From NCBI GenBank assembly GCA_919901745.1, contig CAKKPP010000003.1, forward strand, positions 45,224-109,223: 64,000 nt of DNA, written 5' to 3'. This document shows, piece by piece, positions 45,530 through 58,671 of this stretch. Under the pieces are notes generated by a model. The model did not search any database and was not told the origin of the DNA. It was given only the letters and a program-made list of their open reading frames with translations. Origin of the DNA: Chloroflexota bacterium. GTDB taxonomy: Bacteria; Chloroflexota; Limnocylindria; Limnocylindrales; CSP1-4. Numbering within the stretch: position 1 is the first letter of the stretch; the number at the start of each line of letters is the position of its first letter. Position numbers and translations under genes: made by a program.

Positions 45530-47104
45530 ATGGCCATTCGCTCTGACGAGATCATCAGCATTATCAAGTCCGCGATCGACACGTTCGACGAAGGTACGGA
45601 GACGCGCACCGTCGGGACCGTCGTCGAGGTCGGTGACGGGATCGCCCAGATCTACGGGCTGGACGGCGCCCTGTCCTCCGAGATGCTCGAGTTCCCCGGA
45701 GGCGTCTTCGGGATGGCCCTGAACCTCGAGGAGGAGACGGTCGGCGCCGTGATCCTCGGCGAGTCGCGTGCCATCAAGGAAGGCGACATCGTCAAGACCA
45801 CCGGCCGCGTCGTCGAGGTCCCCGTCGGTCAGGCGCTCCTCGGCCGCGTGGTCGACCCCCTGGGCCGCCCCATCGACGGCAAGGGCCCGATCAAGGCGAC
45901 CAAGACCCGCCCCGTCGAGCGGATCGCCCCGGGCGTCATCGTGCGCAAGTCGGTCGACACGCCCGTGCAGACGGGGATCAAGGCGATCGACGCGCTCATC
46001 CCGATCGGTCGCGGTCAGCGCGAGCTGATCATCGGAGATCGCCAGACGGGCAAGACGGCCATCGCCCTCGACACGATCATCAACCAGAAGGGCAAGGGCC
46101 TCGTCTGCATCTACGTGGCGATCGGCCAGAAGCTCTCGACGGTTGCGAACACCGTCGCCGTCCTTGAGCAGCACGGCGCGATGGAGCACACGATCGTCGT
46201 GGTTGCCGGTGCCGAGGACCCCGCTCCGCTCCAGTATCTCGCCCCGTACGCCGGCGTGGCGATGGGCGAGGAGGTCATGGAGGAGGGCGTCGAGGTCGAC
46301 GGCGCCACCGTCAAGGATGCGCTGTGCGTCTACGACGATCTCTCCAAGCACGCCTGGGCCTACCGCGAGATGTCCCTGTTGCTGCGCCGCCCGCCCGGTC
46401 GCGAGGCCTACCCGGGTGACGTCTTCTACCTGCACAGCCGGCTCCTGGAGCGGGCCGCGCGCATGAACGACGAGAACGGCGGCGGGTCGCTGACGGCACT
46501 GCCGATCATCGAGACGCAGGCCGGGGACGTATCGGCATACATTCCGACAAACGTCATCTCGATCACGGACGGCCAGATCTTCCTCGAGACCGACCTGTTC
46601 AATGCCGGCCAGCGGCCGGCGCTCAACATCGGCATCTCAGTGTCGCGGGTGGGGTCGGCGGCGCAGACCAAGGCGATGAAGAAGGTCGCCGCTCCGCTCA
46701 AGCTGGACCTGGCCCAGTACCGCGCCCTCGCGGCGTTCGCCCAGTTCGCGTCGGACCTGGACAAGGCCACCCGTGACCAGCTGACGCGAGGCGAGAAGCT
46801 GTCCGAGGTCATCAAGCAGCCGCAGTACCAGCCGCTCCCCGTGGAGAAGCAGGTCGCCATCCTCGTGGCCGCGACGAGCGGCTCGCTCGACGACGTCCCG
46901 ACCCCCAGGGTCAAGGAGTTCGAGACCGGCTTCTATCGGTTCCTCGAAACCGAGCGCACCTCGATCCTCGAGGAGCTTGGCAGGACCGCGGCCCTCAGCG
47001 ATGAGCTCGCTTCTGCCCTCGCCGAGGCCATCGAAGCGTTCCGCGTCGAAGGCTTCGCGATGGAACCGCGCGCCAAGGCCGAGAAGGTCGAGGACAAGGC
47101 CTGA
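45530..47104 (+). CDS. atpA: F0F1 ATP synthase subunit alpha
   Basis: [42 protein letters not shown]. Confidence 0.98.
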   Translation: MAIRSDEIISIIKSAIDTFDEGTETRTVGTVVEVGDGIAQIYGLDGALSSEMLEFPGGVFGMALNLEEETVGAVILGESRAIKEGDIVKTTGRVVEVPVGQALLGRVVDPLGRPIDGKGPIKATKTRPVERIAPGVIVRKSVDTPVQTGIKAIDALIPIGRGQRELIIGDRQTGKTAIALDTIINQKGKGLVCIYVAIGQKLSTVANTVAVLEQHGAMEHTIVVVAGAEDPAPLQYLAPYAGVAMGEEVMEEGVEVDGATVKDALCVYDDLSKHAWAYREMSLLLRRPPGREAYPGDVFYLHSRLLERAARMNDENGGGSLTALPIIETQAGDVSAYIPTNVISITDGQIFLETDLFNAGQRPALNIGISVSRVGSAAQTKAMKKVAAPLKLDLAQYRALAAFAQFASDLDKATRDQLTRGEKLSEVIKQPQYQPLPVEKQVAILVAATSGSLDDVPTPRVKEFETGFYRFLETERTSILEELGRTAALSDELASALAEAIEAFRVEGFAMEPRAKAEKVEDKA

Positions 47105-47106
47105 TC

Positions 47107-49408
<2,302 letters not shown>

Positions 49409-49411
49409 CCC

Positions 49412-49840
49412 ATGCCGATCATGCTCGAGATCGTCACGCCGGAGCGCCTCGCCTACGCAGGCGAGGTGGACGCGGTGGTGTTGCCCGGGATCGACGGCGA
49501 GCTCGGCGTTCTGCCGCACCATGCACCGCTGGTCTCGACGCTTGGCGTCGGCGAGCTTCGGTACCGGGTGGGCGGCAAGGAGGAGACATTCGCGATTGCG
49601 GGTGGGTTCCTCCAGGTCCGTCCGGACAAGGTCGTCGTGATGGCCGAGACGGCCGACCTCGCCGCTGAGATCGACCTTGAGAAAGCCCAGGAAGCCCGCC
49701 GCGAGGCCGAGCGCGCACTCGAGACCGGATTCACCGAGGGTGCCGACCTGTCGGCCGCCCGGGCCGCGCTCCAACAGGCACTGTTGCGCATTCGCGTCGC
49801 CGAACGCCGTCACCGGGAGGGTCCGCGACACCGCGGATGA
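49412..49840 (+). CDS. atpC: F0F1 ATP synthase subunit epsilon
   Basis: VTPERLAYAGEVDAVVLPGIDGELGVLPHHAPLVSTL. Confidence 0.97.
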   Translation: MPIMLEIVTPERLAYAGEVDAVVLPGIDGELGVLPHHAPLVSTLGVGELRYRVGGKEETFAIAGGFLQVRPDKVVVMAETADLAAEIDLEKAQEARREAERALETGFTEGADLSAARAALQQALLRIRVAERRHREGPRHRG

Positions 49841-49844
49841 GGCC

Positions 49845-51191
49845 GTGGCTGATGCCCGCCCGTTCCACTGGGAGTACCGCCCGGAGCCGATCACCCGGGA
49901 GATCTTTCGGGTCGAAGGCGGACGGCCCCTGCTCGGCATCGTGCCGATCAGCGGCGCCAAGAACGCAGCGCTGAAGCTCCTTGCCGCCGCGGTCCTCACG
50001 GGCGAGCGGTGCCGGTTCGAGAACGTCCCCGAGATCGAGGACGTCCGCGTCATGGCTGAGACGCTGGCTGATCTCGGCGTGCTCGTCGAGCACCCGGCCC
50101 CCAACATCTACGAGATCGCCTCCGGCGACGTCGAGTGGCTCTTCGTGCCGCTCGAGGCCGCCGCCAGGATGCGGGCGAGCTTCATGCTCCTGGGGCCGCT
50201 CCTGACCCGATTCGGCCGGGTGATCATCAGCAACCCGGGCGGCGACCGGATCGGGCGCCGCCCCGTGGACCTCCACGTGGACGCGATGCGCGCCCTCGGA
50301 GCCGATATCGAGTATCGCAACGGTTACTACTTCGCGACGTCGCCCGGTCGCCTCCGCGGCGCCGACGTGACATTCCCGCTGGTCTCGGTGATGGGGACCG
50401 AGAACGCGATGCTGGCGGCGACGCTGGCCTCGGGCAAGACGACGATCCGTCCGGCTGCCCAGGAGCCGGAGGTCGACGATCTCATCGCGTTTCTCCAGGC
50501 GATGGGCGCAGCCGTCAGCCGGACGTCCCCCGACACGATCGAGGTCGAGGGCCGCCGGCGCCTTCGCGGCGCCAGCCATCGCGTGGTGCCCGACCGGATC
50601 GAGGCCGGCACGTTCGCGGTGGCGGCCGCGGTCACGGGTGGTCGGGTCACGCTCGAGGGATCGCGCCCGGAACACCTCCCCGCGTTCCTCGACGTCCTCG
50701 ACCGGTGTGGGGTCCAGTTCGCCACCGGACAGGACTCGATCACGATCGATGCCACGACCGTTGGGCCGGGGATGTTCCGCCCCTGCGCCATCGAGACCGG
50801 GCCCTATCCCGGACTGGCCACGGATCTGCAGCCGCCGCTGTGTGTGCTCCTGACCCAGGCCGATGGCCGCTCGACCATCCACGAGACGATCTTCGAGGAT
50901 CGCCTGGAGTGGATGAGCGCGTTGCGCAGGATGGGCGCTCGGATCAGCATCCACGGCGGTCACGAGGCGACGATTGCCGGACCGGCGCGGCTGCATGGGG
51001 CCGAGACAGAGATCGGCGATCTCCGTGCGGGTGCCTCGCTCATCCTGGCGGCTCTCGCCGCCGAGGGCACCTCCACGATCCACGGCGCACACCACGTCCA
51101 GCGTGGGTATGAGAACATCGAGCGGAAGTTCCTGGACCTCGGCGCCAGGATCGAGCGCCTCGAAGAAGGGACTGTTTCCACCACCTCATGA
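49845..51191 (+). CDS. murA: UDP-N-acetylglucosamine 1-carboxyvinyltransferase; GTG start
   Basis: [66 protein letters not shown]. Confidence 0.93.
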   Translation: MADARPFHWEYRPEPITREIFRVEGGRPLLGIVPISGAKNAALKLLAAAVLTGERCRFENVPEIEDVRVMAETLADLGVLVEHPAPNIYEIASGDVEWLFVPLEAAARMRASFMLLGPLLTRFGRVIISNPGGDRIGRRPVDLHVDAMRALGADIEYRNGYYFATSPGRLRGADVTFPLVSVMGTENAMLAATLASGKTTIRPAAQEPEVDDLIAFLQAMGAAVSRTSPDTIEVEGRRRLRGASHRVVPDRIEAGTFAVAAAVTGGRVTLEGSRPEHLPAFLDVLDRCGVQFATGQDSITIDATTVGPGMFRPCAIETGPYPGLATDLQPPLCVLLTQADGRSTIHETIFEDRLEWMSALRRMGARISIHGGHEATIAGPARLHGAETEIGDLRAGASLILAALAAEGTSTIHGAHHVQRGYENIERKFLDLGARIERLEEGTVSTTS

Positions 51192-52186
51192 AAATCGGTA
51201 TCGACCTCGGCACGGCCAACGTGCTCGTCTACGTCAAGGGCAAGGGGATCGTGATCCAGGAGCCCTCGGTCGTCGCGGTGAGCGATGACAATCGCATCGT
51301 GGCCGTCGGCCAGGAAGCGCGCGAGATGATCGGCCGGACCCCCGGCAACATCACCGCCATCCGCCCGATGAAGGACGGCGTCATCGCCGACTACGTCATC
51401 ACCGAAGCGATGCTCCGATACTTCATCGGCAAGGCCACCAAGGGTTCAATGATGTTCAGCCGACCCGAGGTCATGATCAGCGTCCCCGCCGGCGTGACGT
51501 CGGTTGAGAAGCGGGCCGTGCGCGACGCCGCGCTGAAGGCGGGGGCGCGCTCGGCCTACCTCATCGAGGAGCCGCTTGCGGCGGCGATCGGGGCCAACGT
51601 GCCCATCTCGGGGCCGTCGGGAAACATGGTCATCGACATCGGTGGCGGGACGAGCGAGATCGCGGTCATCGCCCTCGGTGGCATCGTGGTCTCAACCTCG
51701 CTGCGGGTCGGCGGCAACAAGTTCGACGACGCCATCGCGACCTACATCCGCAAGAAGTACAACCTGCTCGTCGGCGACCGGACGGCCGAGGAAGTGAAGA
51801 TCGCGATCGGGACCGCGCTGCCGCTCGAGCGCGAGCTGTCGATGGAGGTCCGCGGGCGCGACCTCATCGCGGGGCTGCCGCGAACGATCCCGATCACGAG
51901 TTCGGAGGTCATGGAGGCGATCGAGGCGCCGCTCCAGCAACTCGTCGGGGCTGTCCGCCAGGTCCTGGAGCAGACGCCACCGGAGCTGTCGAGCGACATC
52001 ATCGACAAGGGCATGGTCATGTCCGGGGGTGGCGCGCTGCTGCGCAACATCGACAAACTGCTGACCCAGGTCACCGGCGTGCCCTGCCACGTGGCCGAGA
52101 ATGCGCTCAACTGCGTCGCCCTGGGCACGGGGCTCGCCCTGGAGCACTTCGACTTCTTCAAGAAGTCGCTCGTCCAGGCCGTCTGA
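51188..52186 (+). CDS. mreB: Rod shape-determining protein MreB
   Basis: [50 protein letters not shown]. Confidence 0.98.
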   Translation: MKIGIDLGTANVLVYVKGKGIVIQEPSVVAVSDDNRIVAVGQEAREMIGRTPGNITAIRPMKDGVIADYVITEAMLRYFIGKATKGSMMFSRPEVMISVPAGVTSVEKRAVRDAALKAGARSAYLIEEPLAAAIGANVPISGPSGNMVIDIGGGTSEIAVIALGGIVVSTSLRVGGNKFDDAIATYIRKKYNLLVGDRTAEEVKIAIGTALPLERELSMEVRGRDLIAGLPRTIPITSSEVMEAIEAPLQQLVGAVRQVLEQTPPELSSDIIDKGMVMSGGGALLRNIDKLLTQVTGVPCHVAENALNCVALGTGLALEHFDFFKKSLVQAV

Positions 52187-52194
52187 CCAGCCCC

Positions 52195-52923
52195 ATGTTC
52201 GACGCGGGCCCGGTCACCGCCAGGCGAGCGTTCGTCGACCTGCACTGCCACACCAACGCATCGTTCGATTCGCTGTCGAATCCCGCCCGAGTTGCCCGGA
52301 TCGCCGCGGCCCGCGGACTGACCCATCTGGCGATCACCGATCATGACCGGATCGACGGTGCGCTCCGCGCCCGGGACGCGGCGCCGACGGGCCTCACGAT
52401 CCTGGTGGGCGAGGAGATCCGGACCCGAGAGGGTGACCTCATCGGCCTGTTCCTGGATGAGCCCGTTCCCCCAGGGCTGTCCGCGGCCGAGGCGATCCTC
52501 GCCGTCCGAGGCCAGGGTGGACTCGTCGGCATCCCGCACCCGTTCGATCGGTTCCGCGGGTCGCTGCTGCGCGATGAGACGATGATCGCCGTGGCGGCCG
52601 AGGCGGACTGGATCGAGGGACACAACGCGCGCCTCATCGGAAGCGGCAACGAGCGTGCGGCGGCCCTCGCCCGGGAGTTGGCTCGGCCGGCCGTCGCCGT
52701 GTCCGACGCGCACACCTTGATCGAGGTCGGGACTGCGTCCACCGCGCTCGACGGGGATCCGTCGACGCCCGCCGGCCTGCTCGCGGCGCTGGCCGGCCGG
52801 ATCGATCTCCAGCCGGGGCGAGGGTCGATCCTGCTGCGGGCTGTGACGCCCATGGCCAAGCTCATCCAGCTGGTTCGCGGCAACGGGCGTATCCGGCCCG
52901 TCGATCACCCTGTGGCCCGATGA
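52195..52923 (+). CDS. PHP-domain metal-dependent phosphoesterase
   Basis: FVDLHCHTNASFDSLSNPARVARIAAARGLTHLAITDHDRIDGA. Confidence 0.9.
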   Translation: MFDAGPVTARRAFVDLHCHTNASFDSLSNPARVARIAAARGLTHLAITDHDRIDGALRARDAAPTGLTILVGEEIRTREGDLIGLFLDEPVPPGLSAAEAILAVRGQGGLVGIPHPFDRFRGSLLRDETMIAVAAEADWIEGHNARLIGSGNERAAALARELARPAVAVSDAHTLIEVGTASTALDGDPSTPAGLLAALAGRIDLQPGRGSILLRAVTPMAKLIQLVRGNGRIRPVDHPVAR

Positions 52924-52987
52924 CGAGCGACGGGCAGGACCATCGACGGATGGCCGGCTCCTCGCGCGACGGGTACCGTCACCGCAC

Positions 52988-54094
52988 ATGACCGCACTGG
53001 ACCCAACCCCCGATCCGTCGCCGGACGCCCTCGAGCCGACGATCAGCGCCGATCAGGTGTCGCTGTCGCGTCGCCTGCGTCAACCGCGGACCATCCTTTC
53101 GATCGTCCTCCCGATCGGGCTCCTCGCTCTGTTCGTCCGAAGCCTGCCCGGGTTCCAGCTGGATGCCCTCCCCGGCAAGATCCTGAGTGCCCAGCCGGCG
53201 CTGCTCCTGGCGGCCTTTGTCGTGTTCTACCTCGGGTTCCCGCTGCGCGGCCTGCGCTGGGCGACGCTTGTCCGGCGCACCGGGTTCCCGCTGCGGACCA
53301 GGGACGCGACCGAGATCATCTTCATCAGCTGGCTCGTCAACTGCCTCGTTCCCGCAAAGCTCGGCGACATCTATCGCGCGTACCTGCTCAAGATCAACAC
53401 CACGGTGTCGCTGTCTCGCACGTTTGGGACGGTGTTCATCGAGCGCGTCCTGGACCTCTTCGCCATCGCCGTCCTGGGCATGGCAGCCGGCCTGATCAGC
53501 TTCCGTTCAGGGCTTCCGACCGAGGTCCAGATCGTGCTCGGGATCGGGATCGTGGTCGTCGTGCTCCTGGCCGTCGGACTGGTCACGCTGCGCAATGCCG
53601 GGCGACGGATCCTCATTGCCCTGCCCATCCCGCACACGATCGTGGACTTCTACGATCGTTTCGAGGAGGGTGTCTTTGCCGCCGTCGATCTCCGGGCGCT
53701 GCCCAGGCTGGTCGTTCTGACCGGCCTCATCTGGGGCATCGAGGCCGCGCGGCTCTACCTCGTTGTCGCGGCGTTCGGTTTTCCCGACGTCCACCTGGGG
53801 ATCAGCGGGGCGTTCTTCGTCGCCCTTGCGGGCGCGCTCCTGACGGCGGTTCCGCTGACTCCCGCCGGGATCGGCGTTGTCGAGGCCGGTGTCGTGGGTC
53901 TGCTGACCCTGCTCTACGGAGTACCTCAGACCGAAGCGCTGGCCATCGTCCTGGTCGATCGTTCCATCAGCGTTCTTTCGATCATCGCCATCGGCTCGGT
54001 CGCGTACGCGGTGTCTCCGCGGCGACGTGGGGCCGGCCTGCCCGACGCGAACGGCGCATCACCTGGCGCCGCCCCGGGCCCGGTTCCGGGCTGA
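52988..54094 (+). CDS. Lysylphosphatidylglycerol synthase TM / flippase-like (UPF0104) protein
   Basis: LRGLRWATLVRRTGFPLRTRDATEIIFISWLVNCLVPAKLGDIYRAYLLK; LTPAGIGVVEAGVVGLL. Confidence 0.9.
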   Translation: MTALDPTPDPSPDALEPTISADQVSLSRRLRQPRTILSIVLPIGLLALFVRSLPGFQLDALPGKILSAQPALLLAAFVVFYLGFPLRGLRWATLVRRTGFPLRTRDATEIIFISWLVNCLVPAKLGDIYRAYLLKINTTVSLSRTFGTVFIERVLDLFAIAVLGMAAGLISFRSGLPTEVQIVLGIGIVVVVLLAVGLVTLRNAGRRILIALPIPHTIVDFYDRFEEGVFAAVDLRALPRLVVLTGLIWGIEAARLYLVVAAFGFPDVHLGISGAFFVALAGALLTAVPLTPAGIGVVEAGVVGLLTLLYGVPQTEALAIVLVDRSISVLSIIAIGSVAYAVSPRRRGAGLPDANGASPGAAPGPVPG

Positions 54095-54378
54095 CACACG
54101 GACGACCCTGCCCAGCGGTAGATGGCTCGAGACGAGGCGCTGGGGTTGCCGTGGGCGTCGGGCCCGATGCCCGAGCGCGGGGGTACTAGGACCCCCGGCC
54201 GATCCAGGGGGTGCGGTGCCGGACCGCACCGCCGCACACCGCACTCCTCCGACCCCCGCTGCCGCGGCCACGCTCCGGCACCCGGTACCAACGGGTGATG
54301 TGGAAGCGGGGCAGGCAGGCCCGATAGTGCCGGTGTCGCGAACTTTCGCGGCACACCGACGAAGCGGCGCGGAGACCC

Positions 54379-54930
54379 ATGACCAGCCAAAGCGGACGAG
54401 CCTTCAACGAGTGGCTGCGGGCCCAGCTCAAGGCCAAGAAGATGTCACAACGTCAGCTTGCCCTGCAATCGGGCGTGGACCATTCCACGATTTCGCGGCT
54501 GATTCGCGGCGATCGAATGCCGTCGCTGGGTACCGCCACCAAGCTGGCTCGCGGCCTGCGCGAGCTCCGGGACGATAGCGAGATCCCGGCCTACCTCGGC
54601 CAGGTGTCGTCGGGGTCGTCCAACCCCACGGCGCGTGTCGAGTACGCACTTCGGGCCGACGACCTCCTCTCGGACGCGCAGGTCCGCCAGATCATGGAGT
54701 ACTACCTCGCGGTACGGATGCGCCACTTCGGTCGCGCGTATGTCCCGCCGCAGGATGGATCGCTCCGGTCGAACGAACCGACGCGGCGCACCGAGCCCGT
54801 ACCTGAGCGCACGATCCAGCGCACCGCTACAAACGTGGCGCCCGGAGTGGGCGTCGGCGCCGGCGGAGGGCGTGGCGTGCCCGCCCGACCGGTCGGACGC
54901 CCAACCGGACGCACGCCGGGTCGGTACTAG
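54379..54930 (+). CDS. XRE-family HTH protein
   Basis: LKAKKMSQRQLALQSGVDHSTISRLIRGDRMPSLGTATKLARGL. Confidence 0.9.
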   Translation: MTSQSGRAFNEWLRAQLKAKKMSQRQLALQSGVDHSTISRLIRGDRMPSLGTATKLARGLRELRDDSEIPAYLGQVSSGSSNPTARVEYALRADDLLSDAQVRQIMEYYLAVRMRHFGRAYVPPQDGSLRSNEPTRRTEPVPERTIQRTATNVAPGVGVGAGGGRGVPARPVGRPTGRTPGRY

Positions 54931-55006
54931 GAACCCAACCGCAAGAACGCGGCTTCAGCGACTACAACATGGCCCGGATCGCCCTCCACGTCCGGGTCTC
55001 GGGGAC

Positions 55007-55041
55007 AGCGAACGCCGGCCTCTGGGGGGCCGGCGTTCGCT
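55007..55041. terminator. Bidirectional terminator hairpin between convergent genes
   Basis: agcgaacgccggcc-N7-ggccggcgttcgct followed by ctttgt. Confidence 0.75.
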
Positions 55042-55046
55042 CTTTG

Positions 55047-56822
55047 TCAGGGAGCGGCTGCGTCCGACGAGTTCTCGATCGATAGATAGACGGAGATCAC
55101 CGTCCGCGGGGAGGCCTCGAAGCGATCGGCGAGATACAGCGATGCCGCATCGCGCTGGCCTCGCAGATACTCGTCCTCTGCCGGACCCCCGCAGCGCGCC
55201 AGGAGCACCGCCTCGAACAGGCGATCACACACGATGACCAACGCGTCAGTTCGCGGGTCGGCGTCTGGACTGCCCAGCGCGTCTGGCCCGGTGGCGCTGC
55301 GAACGGGATGACCGGCCCGCACCAGGGGAAACGCGTACGCTCCCGTGCCCTTGAAGCGCGGCAGACCGCTCAGGACGATGGGGCGGCCGCCTGCGGATGC
55401 GACCACTCTCGTCGCTGCACTGCTTGCGCCTGGCCAGCCAAGGTCCGCCGAAACGGTCGGTGACCAGCGGCCGATGTCGACCAGCAACAGGGCCCCCAGG
55501 GCGATGGTCACGAGCACCGCTCCGGCTGCATCGCGGCCGGGGCGCTGGCCGCGACCGCGGGCCACCGCGGCCAGGCCCAGGCCGCCCAGGGTGAACACCA
55601 TCGGGTCCACGAAGGCGTGGTAGTGATCGTTCGGGAGTCCCGGGATCACCGACGTGAGGCCCTGTGCCGCGACGGTCAGGAATGCCGCACTCCACGCCAC
55701 GCTGAGCGCGAACCAGCGGACCGCGTGGCGCTCCGCCGGGTCGCTTGATCGCCAGCGCCAGGCCACAGTGGCGATGATTCCCATGCTCGCAAGAAGGCCC
55801 GGAATCGCCGCGTCGGTGATGAGTCCAACCAGCGGCCAGCTGACGATCCGAAGGAACACGATCAGGAGGCGGCTGACCGGGTCGAGCGACTCCGCCGCCC
55901 GAGGTTCGGACAGGTACGCCAGGGCCGCGCGCGTCTCCGCGAAGTTGGTGGTCAACTCGTTCACGATGAGCGGCACGTACAGCGCCACGATCAGGCCGAC
56001 CGCGGCGAGCCCGGCGAGCGCGGCCCGTCTCCGATCGAAGGTCGCCCCAGGGCTGCCCCGCCGCCACCCCCAGATGAACAGGCCGACGACCGGCACCACC
56101 AGCCCGACCCCCAGAACGTGCAGCTGCATGGTCAGTCCGACCCCGAGTCCTGACACGATCCACCAGCGCGTGCGACGACTCGTGTGGGCGCGCCATGCCC
56201 CGGCAAGGGCGATCGCCGCGGTCAGTGCGATCGCGTTCGGGTTCCACAGGAAGGTGGACGCCTCGATGGCGCTCGGGGATACCGCGATGAGCAGCCCCGC
56301 GATCGCACCGGCGAGGCGGCCTCCGATCGACCGAGCCAGCCACCACACGACGCCGACGGCCGCGGTTCCAGCGGCCGCGAGACCACTGACGACGATCGTC
56401 GGATCGGCCCTCGACACGAACGCCAGCGGCGCCAGCAGGTAGTAGTAAACCGCCCCGTGATGGATGTCACCGATCGACGTCGGCGGTCCGAGCAGCGGAA
56501 TCCGGCCATCGAAGACGAGGGCGTGGAGAACCAGCATGTCGTGACCCTGATCTGCGTCCCACGCCCCGCGACCAGCCAGAAACGCGAAGCGCAGGACGGC
56601 GGCCACGAGGAGCAGGCCCAGCAACACCACACGATCGGGCGGCCCGGCCTCGAGCCACTCGCCCAATGGCGTCCCCGGTCGGACGGAGCGGTCGAGATGG
56701 CTGTCGTCGAGATGGCTGTCATTGCCGACGCGACGGTCGGTCGCACCGGCGGATCCCAGGCGGTGCGGCGCCACGACATGTGCGTCGGGCCGGTCGCGGG
56801 GCGGGTGTCCTGGCGTGGTCAC
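55047..56822 (-). CDS. GT39-like polytopic glycosyltransferase
   Basis: RGAWDADQGHDMLVLHALVFDGRIPLLGP...many TM; SAIEASTFLWNPNAIALTAAIAL. Confidence 0.8.
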   Translation of the reverse strand: MTTPGHPPRDRPDAHVVAPHRLGSAGATDRRVGNDSHLDDSHLDRSVRPGTPLGEWLEAGPPDRVVLLGLLLVAAVLRFAFLAGRGAWDADQGHDMLVLHALVFDGRIPLLGPPTSIGDIHHGAVYYYLLAPLAFVSRADPTIVVSGLAAAGTAAVGVVWWLARSIGGRLAGAIAGLLIAVSPSAIEASTFLWNPNAIALTAAIALAGAWRAHTSRRTRWWIVSGLGVGLTMQLHVLGVGLVVPVVGLFIWGWRRGSPGATFDRRRAALAGLAAVGLIVALYVPLIVNELTTNFAETRAALAYLSEPRAAESLDPVSRLLIVFLRIVSWPLVGLITDAAIPGLLASMGIIATVAWRWRSSDPAERHAVRWFALSVAWSAAFLTVAAQGLTSVIPGLPNDHYHAFVDPMVFTLGGLGLAAVARGRGQRPGRDAAGAVLVTIALGALLLVDIGRWSPTVSADLGWPGASSAATRVVASAGGRPIVLSGLPRFKGTGAYAFPLVRAGHPVRSATGPDALGSPDADPRTDALVIVCDRLFEAVLLARCGGPAEDEYLRGQRDAASLYLADRFEASPRTVISVYLSIENSSDAAAP

Positions 56823-57772
56823 GCGGGCGTCGCCGTGCGCCTCGAACGGCTTCCGGCCACGGGCAAGGCCCCGGGTGGCAGATCGTGAAGCGGGCGACCG
56901 GCCAGGAGGTCACGGGCACGGCCGACGTTGATCGCGTCGTAGCCCTCGTCCATCCCGGGCGTCTCGAGCAGGAACACGACGTGGCCGAGGCGACGATGTC
57001 GCACCAGGTGCCCAAGACCGACGGGCCCGATCTGGCCGGCCCCGAGGTGTTCATGGCGATCCAGGCGAGATCCGAGCGCCGCCTTCGAATCGTTGAGATG
57101 AATGAGGCGAAGCCGAGACAGGCCGATGCTCTTGTCGAACTCCTCGACGACGCGCTCGACCTCGTCCGGATCGGAGATCGGCCGGCCGGCTCCCCAGAGG
57201 TGCGACGTGTCGAGGCAGAAACCGATGCGGTCCGCGGCAACGCCGCGCGCCGCGAGCGCATCGGCGATCCGCGCCAGCTCGTCGATGGTCGAGCCGACCG
57301 CCCAGCCGGACCCGGCCGCGTTCTCGAGGACGAGGGTGGCCGCGCCGGCTCCGGCGTCGACCGCGGCGAGAACACGGGCTGCTCCCTCCGCGATTCGGCG
57401 GATGCCATCCTCGATCGACGTGTCCCGGTGCGATCCGGTGTGCACGTTCACGAAGGCCGCTCCGAACGACGGCGCGACGCGCAGTTCGCTCTCGAGCAAC
57501 GCAACGGATCGCTCGAAGAGATCGTCCGCCGGCCCGGCCAGATTGACGAGGTATGAGGCGTGAATGGCAACGGGGCCGATGTCGCGCTCCCTGAGCCGGG
57601 TTCGAAATGCCGCCTGCTCGGCGGGTGGCCCGGATCGTCGTCGCCAGGCCGTCGGATTGTCGGCAAAGATCTGGAGCGCATCCGCCCCGATCTCGTGCGC
57701 TCGGTCGACCGCCCGGACCATCCCGGCTGCGAGGGGCAGGTGGGCGCCGACACGGGGGCGATGGGGATCCAT
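56819..57772 (-). CDS. nfo: Deoxyribonuclease IV / AP endonuclease family 2
   Basis: RVGAHLPLAAGMVRAVDRAHEIGADALQIFADNPTAWRR; VNVHTGSH; LENAAGSG; FCLDTSHLWGAG; HLNDSKAALGSRLDRHEHLGAG. Confidence 0.95.
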   Translation of the reverse strand: MDPHRPRVGAHLPLAAGMVRAVDRAHEIGADALQIFADNPTAWRRRSGPPAEQAAFRTRLRERDIGPVAIHASYLVNLAGPADDLFERSVALLESELRVAPSFGAAFVNVHTGSHRDTSIEDGIRRIAEGAARVLAAVDAGAGAATLVLENAAGSGWAVGSTIDELARIADALAARGVAADRIGFCLDTSHLWGAGRPISDPDEVERVVEEFDKSIGLSRLRLIHLNDSKAALGSRLDRHEHLGAGQIGPVGLGHLVRHRRLGHVVFLLETPGMDEGYDAINVGRARDLLAGRPLHDLPPGALPVAGSRSRRTATPA

Positions 57773-57923
57773 CGGCGCATCGTAGCCGAGGCCGAGGCCG
57801 AGGCCGGGCCGACGTCGAATCCGGTGCGAGGTTGTCGCCTGCACGTGCGCCACGGAAGGCCGAGCATGGCCGCCCATGGCACCCACCAATCGAGGCCCGC
57901 CTCATGACCCGCGACGGCGGCAT

Positions 57924-58514
57924 CTACCGGCTCACGGACCCCCCGCCGCCTTTGGTGTAGTCGCCGGCGATCACCGGCTCGATCATCCCGTAGTCGCCGT
58001 CGCGGCGGCGATACAGCACGGCGACCTGTTCCGTCTCGGCGTTGACGAAGACAAAGAACGCATGGCCGAGCTCCTCCATCCGGACCACGGCGTCCTCGTC
58101 GAACATCGGCTCGATCGCGAAGCGCTTCATCTTGACGATGCGCCGTTCCCTGCCTGCGTCGGCCGTCCCGTCGGCGATCCGCCGCAGGATCTGCTTCTCC
58201 TCCTCGGCCCTCGCCCGAACGCGCGGCCGCGCCTTGACGTCGGCTGCCTGGCGCTCGAGTTTGTCGAGAACCTCGTCGACCCCGGCCTCATGGGTCGATG
58301 CGGTCGCGTGGCCGCGGATCGGCCGGCCGTCGATCACGATGCTGATCTCGACGATGTGCGATTCGGCGATGCTCCGCCGGCGCTCGACCGACAACTCGAC
58401 AAGGACGTCCGTTCGATCGTCGAGCATCCGCTCCATGCGTCGGACCTTCCGCTCGGCGTAGCCCCGAACCGCGTCCGGGACCTCGTAGTTCTTGCCCTTG
58501 ACGATCGTCCGCAC
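57924..58514 (-). CDS. hpf: Long-form ribosome hibernation promoting factor
   Basis: VKGKNYEVPDAVRGYAERKVRRMERMLDD...; C-term VKMKRFAIEPMFDEDAVVRMEELGHAFFVFVNAETEQVAVLYRRRDGDYGMIEP. Confidence 0.95.
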   Translation of the reverse strand: MRTIVKGKNYEVPDAVRGYAERKVRRMERMLDDRTDVLVELSVERRRSIAESHIVEISIVIDGRPIRGHATASTHEAGVDEVLDKLERQAADVKARPRVRARAEEEKQILRRIADGTADAGRERRIVKMKRFAIEPMFDEDAVVRMEELGHAFFVFVNAETEQVAVLYRRRDGDYGMIEPVIAGDYTKGGGGSVSR

Positions 58515-58671
58515 CGGTGCACCTCCATGGTTGGCTGCGGCGGCGGGGTCCGGCGACGTCCCCGGTTGGGCCGTTCGCTCGAGCGTGCCGGCCTCGAGAG
58601 TGCCGGCCCACGACCCGAGTCTACATCGAGCTCCGTCACCGCCCGACGTTGTGGCCCGCCGTCACCGCCCG

